Assembly: GCA_025370055.1 (NCBI GenBank) | Contig: CP073041.1 | Location: forward strand, 4,434,272 to 4,498,271 | Length of the DNA: 64,000 nucleotides | Origin: Woronichinia naegeliana WA131 | GTDB taxonomy: Bacteria; Cyanobacteriota; Cyanobacteriia; Cyanobacteriales; Microcystaceae | Direction: 5' to 3' | Shown here: piece by piece, positions 45,327 to 53,734 of the stretch | Position numbering within the stretch: position 1 is the stretch's first letter | Layout of the letters: every line of letters starts with the position of its first letter | Position numbers and translations under genes: made by a program | The notes under the pieces: model-generated | Databases searched by the model: none | Told to the model about the DNA's origin: nothing | The model's input: the letters and a program-made list of their open reading frames with translations, nothing else

Positions 45327-45959
45327 TTAGTGTTCAAAAATATTACTAAAAAGCTCCAGATCAAGAGAGACAAAAACCGGAATACATTCAAAACAACGCT
45401 GTGCTAATCCTAACCGCTCTTCCCTGACTAACATCTCGATTAATTTATCTTTCATACTGATTAAATAACGCACATCATTGGCAGCATAGCTTAACTGAGA
45501 GATGGACAGGTTTTGGGAATTGCCCCAATCTGAACTTTGGGACGTTTTATCGAGTTCAACTTTCGCCAATTCTTGTACTAGGCTTTTCAGCCCATGACTA
45601 GAGGTATAGGTGCGAACTAATTTGCTGGCAATTTTGGTACAAAAAATCGGATGGGTTTTAATGCCAAAGGTGTAATTTAACTGAGCCACATCAAAGCGGG
45701 CAAAATGAAAGACTTTGACAATTTGTTCGTTTTCCATCAATTGCTTAAGGTTCGGTGCTTCGGTCTGTCCCTTGCTGATCCGAATCGCGACAACAGAACC
45801 ATTGGGATCACAGAGTTGCACCAGACAAAGGCGATCGCGCTGGGGAATTAGCCCCATTGTTTCCGTATCGACAGCGATCGCGTTAACCGTCGAAAAGTGG
45901 TTCAGAAGGTCAGCAGACAGATCTTGATTACAAACTTGAAAATTACTTAAAGTTGTCAT
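45327..45959 (-). CDS. rnd: Ribonuclease D-like 3'-5' exonuclease
   Basis: 210 residues. DEDDy catalytic residues are visible: D31 and E33 in AVDTETMGL, D90 in VFHFARFDVAQL, Y158 and D162 in YAANDVRYL. There is no C-terminal HRDC domain, as is usual for the short cyanobacterial form. Convergent with mnmE, 22 bases between the stops. Confidence 0.92.
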   Translation of the reverse strand: MTTLSNFQVCNQDLSADLLNHFSTVNAIAVDTETMGLIPQRDRLCLVQLCDPNGSVVAIRISKGQTEAPNLKQLMENEQIVKVFHFARFDVAQLNYTFGIKTHPIFCTKIASKLVRTYTSSHGLKSLVQELAKVELDKTSQSSDWGNSQNLSISQLSYAANDVRYLISMKDKLIEMLVREERLGLAQRCFECIPVFVSLDLELFSNIFEH

Positions 45960-46228
45960 AGAGCAGGAAAAAGTACTGGTCAGAGATTAAGCTTATTTTA
46001 AAACAGTTTCGTTTATTAGGAGGCGATTCGAGGTTTTTCCCATCACATCTGAGATAAAAAAAGAATAATTGGATAATATTTTTAAGCCAAAAATGACTAG
46101 TTAGCAGTTTTCGAGGAAAATGTGAGAAACACGCCACAGATTGGGGTAGTTAGGGTAAACTAGGACTAAATTCTCTGTATTTGCTAATCTAGTTTACTTT
46201 CGTCTATAATTTCTCTGGGAGGTAGTCT

Positions 46229-46403
46229 TATTCCTACATCAGCACAGCAGTTAACTTGTTTTATTCTGACCTATTAGTTAACCAAGCTATATTTGCCGAT
46301 TTACCTGATTCGCATTGATGAAAGAACCAAAGATGTTTTTCTTTGGGCGGGCGAAGAGAGTGAAATCGTGATCTTTCCTAATGGTAAATGGAGGTATTTA
46401 TAA
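46229..46403 (+). pseudogene. DUF6888 family gene with internal stop
   Basis: One frame reads PTSAQQLTCFILTY, a TAG, then LTKLYLPIYLIRIDERTKD and VFLWAGEESEIVIFPNGKW, matching the small cyanobacterial DUF6888 family, whose gene usually precedes a DUF6887 gene. The start position has ATT instead of ATG, and the TAG probably replaced a Gln codon. Its stop overlaps the next start (TAATG at 46401-46405). Confidence 0.7.
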
Positions 46404-46597
46404 TGAAGTCTAAGTTTGAAGCGATGTCTCGTCAAGAGTTACGGACTTATATTTTGCAAAACCGTGATGATGATGAGGCGTTTCAGGTTTATATAGATCG
46501 CGCATTAGCAGAGCCAGGGGAAATTTATTCTGCTCCTCAAACGATTGATGATCTTAAGGATTTTCCTTTTTTGAAAAGGGGGGTTACATCCTATTAG
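46403..46597 (+). CDS. DUF6887 family small protein
   Basis: 64 residues from ATG 46403 (MKSKFEAMSRQELRTYILQN), preferred over the ATG at 46388 because of the TAATG overlap with the DUF6888 gene. RDDDEAFQVYIDRALAEPGE is the conserved second part. Function unknown; DUF6888/DUF6887 pairs behave like TA gene pairs in layout. Confidence 0.75.
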   Translation: MKSKFEAMSRQELRTYILQNRDDDEAFQVYIDRALAEPGEIYSAPQTIDDLKDFPFLKRGVTSY

Positions 46598-46797
46598 CGC
46601 ATCCTACTATATCTAAGTTTGATGTGATCGCTTGTCAGTAATGAAACCGAGAAGAGCGGAGATCGCCCCTTGCAAAGATTTCTAACGCTTGGCTAAATTT
46701 AGGGCTATCATTGTCATCTCAAATCAATTATCCTAGAAGGAAGTACAGCTAACTCTCCCTATACAGGAGAAACTTACAACGAAAGGAAGTTTAGGCG

Positions 46798-47055
46798 ATG
46801 GCAACAGCAACCGACACCGACATCAAAGAAATTAAGGACATCCTTACGAATATCCAAACCCAAATTGTTGACCTTAAGTTAAGTGTCGGCAAAATAGAAG
46901 CTACTCTACAGACTCAAAGTCCTTCTATCCAAAAGATTCCAGACCTTGCAGAAAAAGTGGGAGAACTCAAAAACTGGAAACAAATTGGTTTAACTATTGT
47001 TGGGGGATTGATTGGGGCTTGGATTACCTTTCTGCTCAAAACACAAAACCACTAA
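46798..47055 (+). CDS. Small coiled-coil protein with C-terminal membrane helix
   Basis: 85 residues from ATG 46798. The first 60 residues are a charged heptad-rich helix (KEIKDILTNIQTQIVDLKLS), followed by a single hydrophobic helix (GLTIVGGLIGAWITFLL) and a short basic tail. It is a tail-anchored membrane protein of a type seen in phage and genomic islands. A specific function cannot be given. Confidence 0.7.
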   Translation: MATATDTDIKEIKDILTNIQTQIVDLKLSVGKIEATLQTQSPSIQKIPDLAEKVGELKNWKQIGLTIVGGLIGAWITFLLKTQNH

Positions 47056-47132
47056 CCCGCGATCGCTTTTCTGGTTATTTAGCTGATAAGGTAAACGAAT
47101 ACTAGATTTTCACCTATCTGTTCGACGTAAAA

Positions 47133-47333
47133 ATGGAATCTGATTTAGGTACAATGAGTAAGGAGAAGTTGCGTGAGTATGTGATCGGCCATCCTAACGA
47201 TAAGGAGGCTTTCTATCTCTATGTTGATGCTTTGAAGTCTAGTTCTTCTGGTCAGAGTTATCCGAGTTCTCTTTCTCCTGAAGAGATTGAACAGGCTGTT
47301 ATGGAATATGTTGGGCAAAATCAAGCTAAATAG
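47133..47333 (+). CDS. DUF6887 family small protein
   Basis: 66 residues from ATG 47133. TMSKEKLREYVIGHPNDKEA and FYLYVDALKSSSSG follow the same pattern as the protein at 46403. A Ser-rich linker and a short helix (EEIEQAVMEYVGQNQ) end the protein. Second of four related genes or remnants in 4 kb. Confidence 0.75.
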   Translation: MESDLGTMSKEKLREYVIGHPNDKEAFYLYVDALKSSSSGQSYPSSLSPEEIEQAVMEYVGQNQAK

Positions 47334-47342
47334 AGGTTTTCT

Positions 47343-47471
47343 ATGATTGAATCTAAGTTTAATGCGATCGCTTGTCAATGGTTATGGGCTTCTGTTTTAC
47401 AGAACTGTGATGATGAGGTGTTTTACTTATACCGAGATCGCACTACCACATCGGCAGTCGCACTTAGATAA
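47343..47471 (+). pseudogene. Decayed DUF6887 paralogue
   Basis: 42 codons from ATG 47343: MIESKFNAIACQWLWASVLQ, NCDDEVFYLYRDR. Residue by residue it follows MKSKFEAMSRQELRTYILQN, NRDDDEAF, but key residues are replaced and the end is random. The mutated stretch contains a HIP1 octamer (GCGATCGC at 47364-47371). Confidence 0.6.
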
Positions 47472-47494
47472 CGAATTATTTTAGGTATAAAATT

Positions 47495-48136
47495 ATGATT
47501 AATCTGTCTGTCGGTAAAATGTTGTATCTGCTTTATGCTGAAGCTTATTCAGAAAAAGTAAAATCTGATTCTCAAAGTGAATATAAGGAAAAATCTAATG
47601 AGATTTACAACTATAGCGTTACTAAAGGAGATGTAAAATCTCATCTTCCAAGTGAATACAAGGAAAAATCTGATGAAATTTATAGTGATTTGGTAGATCA
47701 AAAACTTATTATACCGACTGATTTAAGAGGCAACTTAACAAGTAAAGTCGGTCGTTTTTCTTTAACTAAAGAGGGAAAAACTGTTTTAGTAAATTATTTA
47801 GCCAATACAGATTATCAATTTGTTTCTTCTAAAGGTTATAAGGTTTTAAACGCTCTTCAGCGTTGTATCAAATATGCTGTTTTAGCTAACTCCAATCAAA
47901 CAATGGACTATGAAGAATTTAGAGAAAAGTTCAAACAACTTTATTTTCAACAATGGGCAAGACAATCATCACAAGGAATAATTGTTATCTTTAAAAAGGA
48001 TTTAACTCAAAAATTTATCACGGAAAATAATCTCTCTCTTCAAGAATTCGATCTGCATTTTGATATGTTGAATAATAGGGGAGAAATTTCTATTACTCAA
48101 GATAAAGAAGATAAACTTATCCAATGGGTGGAATAA
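47495..48136 (+). CDS. Hypothetical winged-helix-like partner of the ATPase
   Basis: 213 residues from ATG 47495. Secondary structure looks like helices with a winged-helix-like segment (SDLVDQKLIIPTDLRGN, VGRFSLTKEGKTVLVNYL) and a second helical domain. There is an internal duplication, SEYKEKSNEIYNYSV against SEYKEKSDEIYSDLV, about 26 residues apart. No family recognised. It is directly followed by the ATPase gene with two bases between stop and start, so the pair is co-translated. Confidence 0.6.
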   Translation: MINLSVGKMLYLLYAEAYSEKVKSDSQSEYKEKSNEIYNYSVTKGDVKSHLPSEYKEKSDEIYSDLVDQKLIIPTDLRGNLTSKVGRFSLTKEGKTVLVNYLANTDYQFVSSKGYKVLNALQRCIKYAVLANSNQTMDYEEFREKFKQLYFQQWARQSSQGIIVIFKKDLTQKFITENNLSLQEFDLHFDMLNNRGEISITQDKEDKLIQWVE

Positions 48137-48138
48137 AA

Positions 48139-50007
48139 ATGGCTGAAAATACATCTAAAAAAGAAGAATTCAGAAAATTCCTTGAGCGTGTAAAACGTGG
48201 ACTTGATTTTATTGAAGAAATATGGGTCGAACGTGAGATTAAACATCCTCCTAAATCAGATGAATCAGAAGGATTATTAATTAAATCAGAAGGATTATTT
48301 TGCATTGCAAAGACCTTGTCAGGCAAGTCCGCATCAAATGTGACTGAGCTTCTTAGGGACGACTTACAGTATTCTTTCGAGAGAAGAGAGTTTGCTTTTA
48401 GATTCATTGCCGCGAAGCCAGGTAGTGGAAAAACAACAATTCAGAGTTACTTGTGTCAACTGATAGATGCACAATCGGAATATAGAAAATCTGCAATTAT
48501 TGTTAAATTCCGATGTGGAAAGTTGCTTTCACAAGCAGGCGTAGAGAGTTTTAGTGTTAAATTTTTTATTTATGCTTTAACTCAGACTTTTTGGGAAATA
48601 ATGAGAAAAGATAATGAAGTATTATCTGAAGATATTAAACTAATCGCTGAAAAGTCATTAAAGAAGATCATAGGTGATGAAAAAGCGTTTAGTTTGAGTG
48701 GAAAGACTGATGATTATTTGGGATATTGTGAGCAACTAATTAACTATCTTTCTGAAAAGAAGGATAATTTTCAAGATCGTTTTTTCTTGAATTTACACAA
48801 TTTTAAAGAAAATGATTCCTCTGCAACTTTTGTTTATTTAATAGACGAACTAGACTCTTTAGATTCAAGTCCCCAATATCTACAAGATTTTAGAGTTATC
48901 ATGAGAGAGCTTATCAATGAAGGTAAAGATAAAGGTTTACCTATAATGGTTTACATAGCTGGTAATAGTAGGTTTATGAATGATTTTATAAGCCCAGATA
49001 AAGGTTTATCCAGAAGAGTTGTTCCTTCTATTATAAATCTTATTAGTTTTCGTAAAGATGAGTGTGAAAAAATAAAATCTAAAATTGAGGAACGAATTTA
49101 CGATGCTTATAATGGCTGTCAAGACTTTAGCACTGCTTGGCAAGAAATTAAAAAAATACAGTTGGAGGCAACCAAGCATTACAATAGTCTTGGTGAATTT
49201 TGTAACAGTTTTGCAGAAAGAATTATTGAAGTCCATGAAAATTATTTTGATGTTTATGATAAGAATTTTAATCAATATGAAAACAAAGCACGTCGAATTT
49301 TTGAAGACAATATCAAAAAACAATGGTCTCAATTTATTGGTGATAACTTTACCTTACAGTCAGATTGTCAAGAAGGTCTTTCAGGACATCATGGCCATAC
49401 AAAATGGCAGAAATGGAAGGGCAAGAATGGCTATTCTATTTTAATCGCTCAGAGTAACACCAATCTCTTGTATAAAAACGAAAGCAAACATTCGTTAGAT
49501 TGTTATGCGGAATTATATAAGGGGGATGATTTAATGGCAAAAGCTTATGGAGAGGCTAAGAATTACGCATTAATTAAAGAACACATTAATACATTTAGCC
49601 AGTGGTTAAAAGATTTTGATTTTAAACCATTAAGAACTCATCCTGATCTTGCGTTGATATTTTCTCCTTCTTGTACAGAACTTCAACTAGGCAAACTTGA
49701 ATTAAAACATATTAAATTTATCAAAATTGAAAAGATTTTCAGTCCCCCTCCCCCTCCCCCAAATACCTCTAAGACAATTAATAATTCTGAAGTTATTAAT
49801 ATCAATTTAGCTGAACTTGATGAGCTAAAAGCTATTTTCAAGGGAACTAAAATTTCTTCAATTAATACTTTCAATAAACTTATCAAGGGCAGACCCTACA
49901 ATAGCGTTGAAGATTTAACTAGAAGAATGAAATTTTCGGATACTTGCAAGACACATCTTCAAAAAAAGTTTGCCAACGGAGAAATTTCTTTTGATAAACT
50001 CAACTGA
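48139..50007 (+). CDS. Putative P-loop ATPase with nuclease-like and HhH regions
   Basis: 622 residues from ATG 48139 (preceded by GGTGGA); the ATG at 48124 overlaps the upstream gene. Walker A is KPGSGKTT (G95-T99) and Walker B is FVYLIDELDSL (D236, E237), an AAA/STAND-like ATPase. Around residues 454-474, LDCYAELYKG and AYGEAKNYA give D-x(17)-E-x-K, a possible PD-(D/E)XK nuclease motif. A Pro8 linker leads to a C-terminal helix-hairpin-helix-like unit (INLAELDELKAIFKGTK, GRPYNSVEDLTRRM). The combination suggests nucleic-acid-directed activity; the neighbourhood of TA genes suggests defence. No named family recognised. Confidence 0.65.
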   Translation: MAENTSKKEEFRKFLERVKRGLDFIEEIWVEREIKHPPKSDESEGLLIKSEGLFCIAKTLSGKSASNVTELLRDDLQYSFERREFAFRFIAAKPGSGKTTIQSYLCQLIDAQSEYRKSAIIVKFRCGKLLSQAGVESFSVKFFIYALTQTFWEIMRKDNEVLSEDIKLIAEKSLKKIIGDEKAFSLSGKTDDYLGYCEQLINYLSEKKDNFQDRFFLNLHNFKENDSSATFVYLIDELDSLDSSPQYLQDFRVIMRELINEGKDKGLPIMVYIAGNSRFMNDFISPDKGLSRRVVPSIINLISFRKDECEKIKSKIEERIYDAYNGCQDFSTAWQEIKKIQLEATKHYNSLGEFCNSFAERIIEVHENYFDVYDKNFNQYENKARRIFEDNIKKQWSQFIGDNFTLQSDCQEGLSGHHGHTKWQKWKGKNGYSILIAQSNTNLLYKNESKHSLDCYAELYKGDDLMAKAYGEAKNYALIKEHINTFSQWLKDFDFKPLRTHPDLALIFSPSCTELQLGKLELKHIKFIKIEKIFSPPPPPPNTSKTINNSEVININLAELDELKAIFKGTKISSINTFNKLIKGRPYNSVEDLTRRMKFSDTCKTHLQKKFANGEISFDKLN

Positions 50008-50091
50008 TTCTTTAGTACTAGGGTACGTCTCACGCACCAAAATCTCTCTTTTCTAATCTCATTACCCTCTGATCAAGGAGTGTAAACCCAG

Positions 50092-50172
50092 ATGAAACCC
50101 AATTTTAAACAAATCAGCAAAGCTAATTTAAGAGCCAACATTTTAGAACACCTTGAGGATGACAAGGCTTGA
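50092..50172 (+). pseudogene. Truncated DUF6887-like leader ORF
   Basis: 26 codons from ATG 50092: MKPNFKQISKANLRANILEH, LEDDKA, stop. This is the start of a DUF6887-type protein cut short after the EDD motif. The stop is 3 bases before the DUF4926 gene, so it may act as a short upstream cistron. Confidence 0.6.
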
Positions 50173-50175
50173 ACA

Positions 50176-50403
50176 ATGAAATTCCCTCTATTTTCTCAAG
50201 TTCAACTAACCCAAAATATTCCTCAACTTAATCTAAAAAAAGGGAGTATCGGCACAATTGTCGAATATTATCCAATGCCCAATAGTTTGGAAGATGGCTA
50301 CAGCTTAGAAGGCTTAATTTGTCAAGATACCGTTGAAGTTTCTGAATCACAAATTGAATTAGTTCCCATCCAGCAAAACAGAGAAAAAGTGAGTAGTCAA
50401 TAA
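50176..50403 (+). CDS. DUF4926 domain protein
   Basis: 75 residues from ATG 50176. SQVQLTQNIPQLNLKKGSIG and TIVEYYPMPNSLEDGY, then VEVSESQIELVP, match DUF4926, a small SH3-like beta barrel often found next to DUF6883 or DUF6887-type genes in TA-like operons. Confidence 0.8.
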   Translation: MKFPLFSQVQLTQNIPQLNLKKGSIGTIVEYYPMPNSLEDGYSLEGLICQDTVEVSESQIELVPIQQNREKVSSQ

Positions 50404-50461
50404 TCTACACACCCAAATATGTTTCTATAACATCACCGTTAATTATCATGAGGGCAAAATC

Positions 50462-50734
50462 GTGAACTCCATCACCATCAATCAATTTAAAAACGATCTC
50501 CAAGATCTTATCAAACAAGTCATCAATCAACATATTCCAATTAAAATTACCAATCAAGATGGCCAAGACTTTATCGTTATTAGTGCCGAAGATTGGGAAC
50601 AACAACAAGAAACCCTATTGGTTTTACAAAATAGTAATTTAATGCAACAAATTGCCTATTCAATGGCTACCCATACCCAAAACCAAGGCTACTCTCCTAA
50701 CCAGGAAGAACTCAATGAGATACTTAGTATTTGA
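50462..50734 (+). CDS. Phd/YefM family antitoxin
   Basis: 90 residues from GTG 50462. NSITINQFKNDLQDLIKQVI, IKITNQDGQDFIVISAEDWE is the Phd/YefM DNA-binding domain; the C-terminus wraps the toxin. It overlaps the Txe toxin start by 20 bases. Confidence 0.85.
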   Translation: MNSITINQFKNDLQDLIKQVINQHIPIKITNQDGQDFIVISAEDWEQQQETLLVLQNSNLMQQIAYSMATHTQNQGYSPNQEELNEILSI

Positions 50735-50978
50735 AGGTAACACTTGGGAAATTTACGAAGAACTCAGACAGAAAGACAAAATTCTGCATAAAAACCTTTG
50801 TAAACTCATCAAAGAAATGCTGAGAGACGATCCCGCCAAAGGAACAGGTAAACCTGAACCCTTAAAACATAACTTATCAGGCTTGTGGTCAAGAAGACTG
50901 TCTCAAAAAGATCGCTTAATTTATAAATTTGATGATAAATATGTTTATATTTTTGCCATAGGTGGTCATTATAATTGA
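50715..50978 (+). CDS. Txe/YoeB family mRNA interferase toxin
   Basis: 87 residues from ATG 50715 (MRYLVFEGNTWEIYEELRQK). LIKEMLRDDPAKGTGKPEPL, HNLSGLWSRRLSQKDRLIYK and a terminal HYN are the YoeB/Txe signatures (catalytic Glu, Arg and His positions). It cleaves ribosome-bound mRNA in the family. The ATG is inside the antitoxin end. Confidence 0.9.
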   Translation: MRYLVFEGNTWEIYEELRQKDKILHKNLCKLIKEMLRDDPAKGTGKPEPLKHNLSGLWSRRLSQKDRLIYKFDDKYVYIFAIGGHYN

Positions 50979-51047
50979 ATTAAACAAAGCGCGATCGCCG
51001 CGAATTATCCCCTTAAATTCTTGTCATCAAACATCTTAATTTAACCT

Positions 51048-51278
51048 ATGTCCTCCGAAAATATTGCTACCGTTACTAAAATGATCGAATCTCTCCCAGA
51101 GACAGCCCAAACCCAACTTATTGAACATCTTCGAGAATATATTGCTAGTCTTCAAAATGAACTAGAGTGGGATAACCTGGTTAGCAAAACCCAAAATAAT
51201 TTAATCAAAGCCGCCAAACAAGCTAAACAGGAAATTGCTCAAGGTAAATCTCAACCGATGAATTACGAAAAACTATGA
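51048..51278 (+). CDS. Antitoxin of a RelE/ParE-type pair
   Basis: 76 residues from ATG 51048: IATVTKMIESLPETAQTQLI, then EHLREYIASLQNELEWDNLV. All helical, acidic then basic, the usual small partner of cyanobacterial RelE-like proteins. It overlaps the toxin start by 4 bases (ATGA). Confidence 0.8.
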   Translation: MSSENIATVTKMIESLPETAQTQLIEHLREYIASLQNELEWDNLVSKTQNNLIKAAKQAKQEIAQGKSQPMNYEKL

Positions 51279-51538
51279 AATCGGCAACCTTACCTTCATT
51301 CTGGGAAACCTATAAATTACTAGATAACCAAACTAAACAACGCACTAGAAAAACCTATTATTTATGGCGTGACAACCCATTTCATTCTTCTTTACATTTT
51401 AAATGTATTAATCGAGAAGAAAATATCTGGTCTGTCAGAATTAGTCTAAATTATCGGGCATTAGGTATCCTCGAAAAAGATACAGTGACTTGGTTTTGGA
51501 TTGGTAGCCACAAAAAATACGAAGAATTTTATGCCTAG
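51275..51538 (+). CDS. RelE/ParE-like toxin
   Basis: 87 residues from ATG 51275. FWETYKLLDNQTKQRTRKTY, SLHFKCINREENIWSVRISL and NYRALGILEKDTVTWFWIGS show the RelE-superfamily beta sheet with the R-x-N-Y-R-A strand. Coupled to the upstream antitoxin. Confidence 0.85.
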   Translation: MKSATLPSFWETYKLLDNQTKQRTRKTYYLWRDNPFHSSLHFKCINREENIWSVRISLNYRALGILEKDTVTWFWIGSHKKYEEFYA

Positions 51539-51603
51539 CGCGATTATTAACTGAATGGCGATCGCCCTATTTTTTATCCTCAACATTCAATTAAACAATC
51601 AAA

Positions 51604-51846
51604 ATGAAACTTGATCGCATCACCATTAACCCCAATCAAATGAACGGCCAGCCCTGCATTCGAGGACAACGTTTAACCGTTCGGAGAGTGCTAGAGCTAT
51701 TAGCAACCTATCCTAACCGTAATGAACTTTACCAAGAATTTCCCGAATTAGAGGAAGAAGATATTCAACAAGCCCTAACCTATGTTTCCGCTTGTTTAGA
51801 AGATCGCATTATCGAACTATCTCCCACCTATGAAACTGTTGCTTGA
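51604..51846 (+). CDS. DUF433 domain antitoxin
   Basis: 80 residues from ATG 51604. ITINPNQMNGQPCIRGQRLT followed by VRRVLELLATYPNRNELYQE is the standard DUF433 start (winged-helix antitoxin). It overlaps the next gene by 17 bases. Confidence 0.92.
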   Translation: MKLDRITINPNQMNGQPCIRGQRLTVRRVLELLATYPNRNELYQEFPELEEEDIQQALTYVSACLEDRIIELSPTYETVA

Positions 51847-52195
51847 TCAAGGTTTACCGCGTTCTGCGGCCCCATTACTTAGTCAAAGAGGCATTGACAG
51901 TATTCATGTTGCCGATCTTGGAATGTCTGCCGCAGAAGATCAAGACATTTTAGAAAAAGCTAAAAACTTAGGTCGTATTGTTGTCACCTTAGACGCTGAT
52001 TTTCATGGATTATTAGCCCTAACAAATGCAATTTCTCCCTCCGTCATTCGTATTCGCATAGAAAAACTTCGCGCCCAAGCCCTAACGAATTTATTGATAA
52101 CGATTCTTCGTGAATGTGAAATAGAGTTAAAACAAGGAGCCGCTTTATCAGTTAACTCTAAACGTATCCGTATTCGACGATTATCTTTAGTTTAG
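51830..52195 (+). CDS. DUF5615 PIN-like toxin
   Basis: 121 residues from ATG 51830. MKLLLDQGLPRSAAPLLSQR and RIVVTLDADFHGLLALT give the conserved D-Q-x-L and D-x-D-F acidic residues of the DUF5615 (Mut7-C/PIN-like) family, the usual partner of DUF433. Confidence 0.9.
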   Translation: MKLLLDQGLPRSAAPLLSQRGIDSIHVADLGMSAAEDQDILEKAKNLGRIVVTLDADFHGLLALTNAISPSVIRIRIEKLRAQALTNLLITILRECEIELKQGAALSVNSKRIRIRRLSLV

Positions 52196-52337
52196 GAATA
52201 TTATTTGTTAAATACAATACCTTCAAAAAGATTAGTAGCCCAAAACACGAAGGATTTTATTCCTAACGCGATCATTAACTACTATTAACTGAATGGCGAT
52301 CGCCCTATTTTTTATTCTCAAAGTTGAAGTAAACAAT

Positions 52338-52472
52338 ATGATGATTATTAAAAACAAACAACGTATCCAAAAACGCTTAGGAATCTCCTTCCCAATCCTT
52401 CGTGAATTTTGCCAACAACACAAAATCACTGAATTATCCGTCTTTGGTTCCATGCCAGAATATCCTAAATAA
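52338..52472 (+). pseudogene. MNT-type nucleotidyltransferase antitoxin, truncated
   Basis: 44 codons from ATG 52338. RIQKRLGISFPILREFCQQH and KITELSVFGS match the start of MNT-domain antitoxins, up to the GS of the active-site motif. The catalytic Asp residues are missing because the sequence jumps to the HEPN partner. Confidence 0.7.
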
Positions 52473-52680
52473 TTCGGAGATTATTTTAGACTTTTATCTT
52501 GCTCTCAATCAGGTTCTTAATTTTACTCAAAATATGAATAAACAAGAATTCATTAATGATGAAAAGACACAATCTTCAGCATTATACCAATTAGTAATTA
52601 TGGGAGAAGCCGTAAATCGCTTATCTGAACAATTTAAAAATTAACATCCTCAAATTCCTTTTAACGAAATCCGAGGCACG
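52450..52680 (+). pseudogene. HEPN toxin (DUF86) fragment
   Basis: The frame ending at 52644 encodes LNFTQNMNKQEFINDEKTQS followed by ALYQLVIMGEAVNRLSEQFK, the middle of a HEPN toxin. A stop follows, then HPQIPFNEI in the same frame. The 5' end and the R-x4-6-H RNase motif are missing or decayed. With the preceding fragment it is a collapsed MNT/HEPN module. Confidence 0.7.
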
Positions 52681-52797
52681 AGAAATCAGTGCTCTGCCTT
52701 AAACATCTGCACTGTCTAGCTTTTGTTCATTGTTAAGAATTGTGTGCGGTTGCCCTATATTCCATCTTCTATTAAACTGCTTGAGCAAACAAACAAT

Positions 52798-53142
52798 TTA
52801 GAACAGACGAAAAATCAATGAATTGATAAAACCCAATAAAATAGCTCCCATCAAAGCACTCCAAAAACCCCACTTTAAAGAAAAGCCGTCCACTAACATA
52901 GCCGCTAAACCAAAAATAGCTGCGTTGATAACAACGGAAAATAGACCAAAAGTTAAAAAGGTGATCGGAAAAGAGAAAAAAGCCAAGACAGGACGAACAA
53001 AGACGTTGAGCAATCCAAAAACCAGGGATGAAATCATGGCTTTCTGAAAACTGTCGATTTCAACTCCGGTCGGTAGCTTAGAAATAATAAATAAACTTAC
53101 AGAAGTAACAAACCAGGTCACAATTAAACCAATGGGATTCAT
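52798..53142 (-). CDS. Phage holin-like four-TM membrane protein
   Basis: 114 residues from ATG 53142, four hydrophobic segments ([78 protein letters not shown]). Pattern of the phage_holin_4_2 family, common as a chromosomal gene in cyanobacteria. Role unknown. Confidence 0.85.
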   Translation of the reverse strand: MNPIGLIVTWFVTSVSLFIISKLPTGVEIDSFQKAMISSLVFGLLNVFVRPVLAFFSFPITFLTFGLFSVVINAAIFGLAAMLVDGFSLKWGFWSALMGAILLGFINSLIFRLF

Positions 53143-53236
53143 AGCTGTCTCTCAATTTTGGAGGATTTGTCTATATTATAAAAACATTCGGGTCAGTTGT
53201 AACCAAACTCACCAATACTCAGGAGAGAATCTCCCA

Positions 53237-53398
53237 ATGCAAAAATATGTTTGTTCCGTCTGTAACCATGTATATGATCCGGAAGAAGGCGATCCTGATA
53301 CTGGGATCGCTCCAGGCACAGCCTTTGAAGACCTGCCGGAAGATTGGACTTGTCCAGTTTGTGGGGTATCTAAAAGTGATTTTGCACCAGAAGAATAG
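53237..53398 (+). CDS. Rubredoxin
   Basis: 53 residues from ATG 53237, preceded by AGGAGAG at 53221. [20 protein letters not shown] and [20 protein letters not shown] hold the two CxxC pairs that bind one iron. It is a soluble rubredoxin without the membrane anchor found in the PSII-associated RubA. Confidence 0.95.
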   Translation: MQKYVCSVCNHVYDPEEGDPDTGIAPGTAFEDLPEDWTCPVCGVSKSDFAPEE

Positions 53399-53734
53399 TG
53401 GCTTGTCCTGAAAGCCTTGTATACTCTAAACGGCTAAGAAATGGACTTCTCGACAAAAGGGCTGAAATCCTCATCTGATAAAGATTTTAGGCATTTTCAA
53501 AAAGTTAAGCTCCAACCCGTTCAGAGTATAACAATGGGCTTAAGCCCCTTGTCTATATGCGTTTGAGATAGTGAACAGCTTAAGCGATCTCCCAAATAAG
53601 ACAAAGGCACTATTTTGTCACTTCTGGTTTCTCCTCTGTCACCCTGCCAAATCGTCTCAAACAAGATCGCCGAAAAATTGAGCACTTTAAGGATTAAGCC
53701 GTACGATAATCACCATTAACGCTGTACTTTCCCC
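53399..53734. other. Spacer with dispersed repeat
   Basis: 336 bases between rubredoxin and the recombinase. It contains CTCATCTGATAAAGATTTTAG near 53470 and GGGCTTAAGCCCCTTGTC/TATATGCGTTTGAG near 53533; a close variant of the second is at 6757-6787. No gene or RNA recognised. Confidence 0.5.

Noticed and set aside
49683..49886. Gly-rich ORF opposite the ATPase gene
   Set aside because: Antisense of the Pro8 linker; no other support.
53132..53398. 88-residue form of rubredoxin with an N-terminal extension
   Set aside because: The extension runs through the ribosome-binding site AGGAGAG; the standard 53-residue start at 53237 fits the family.
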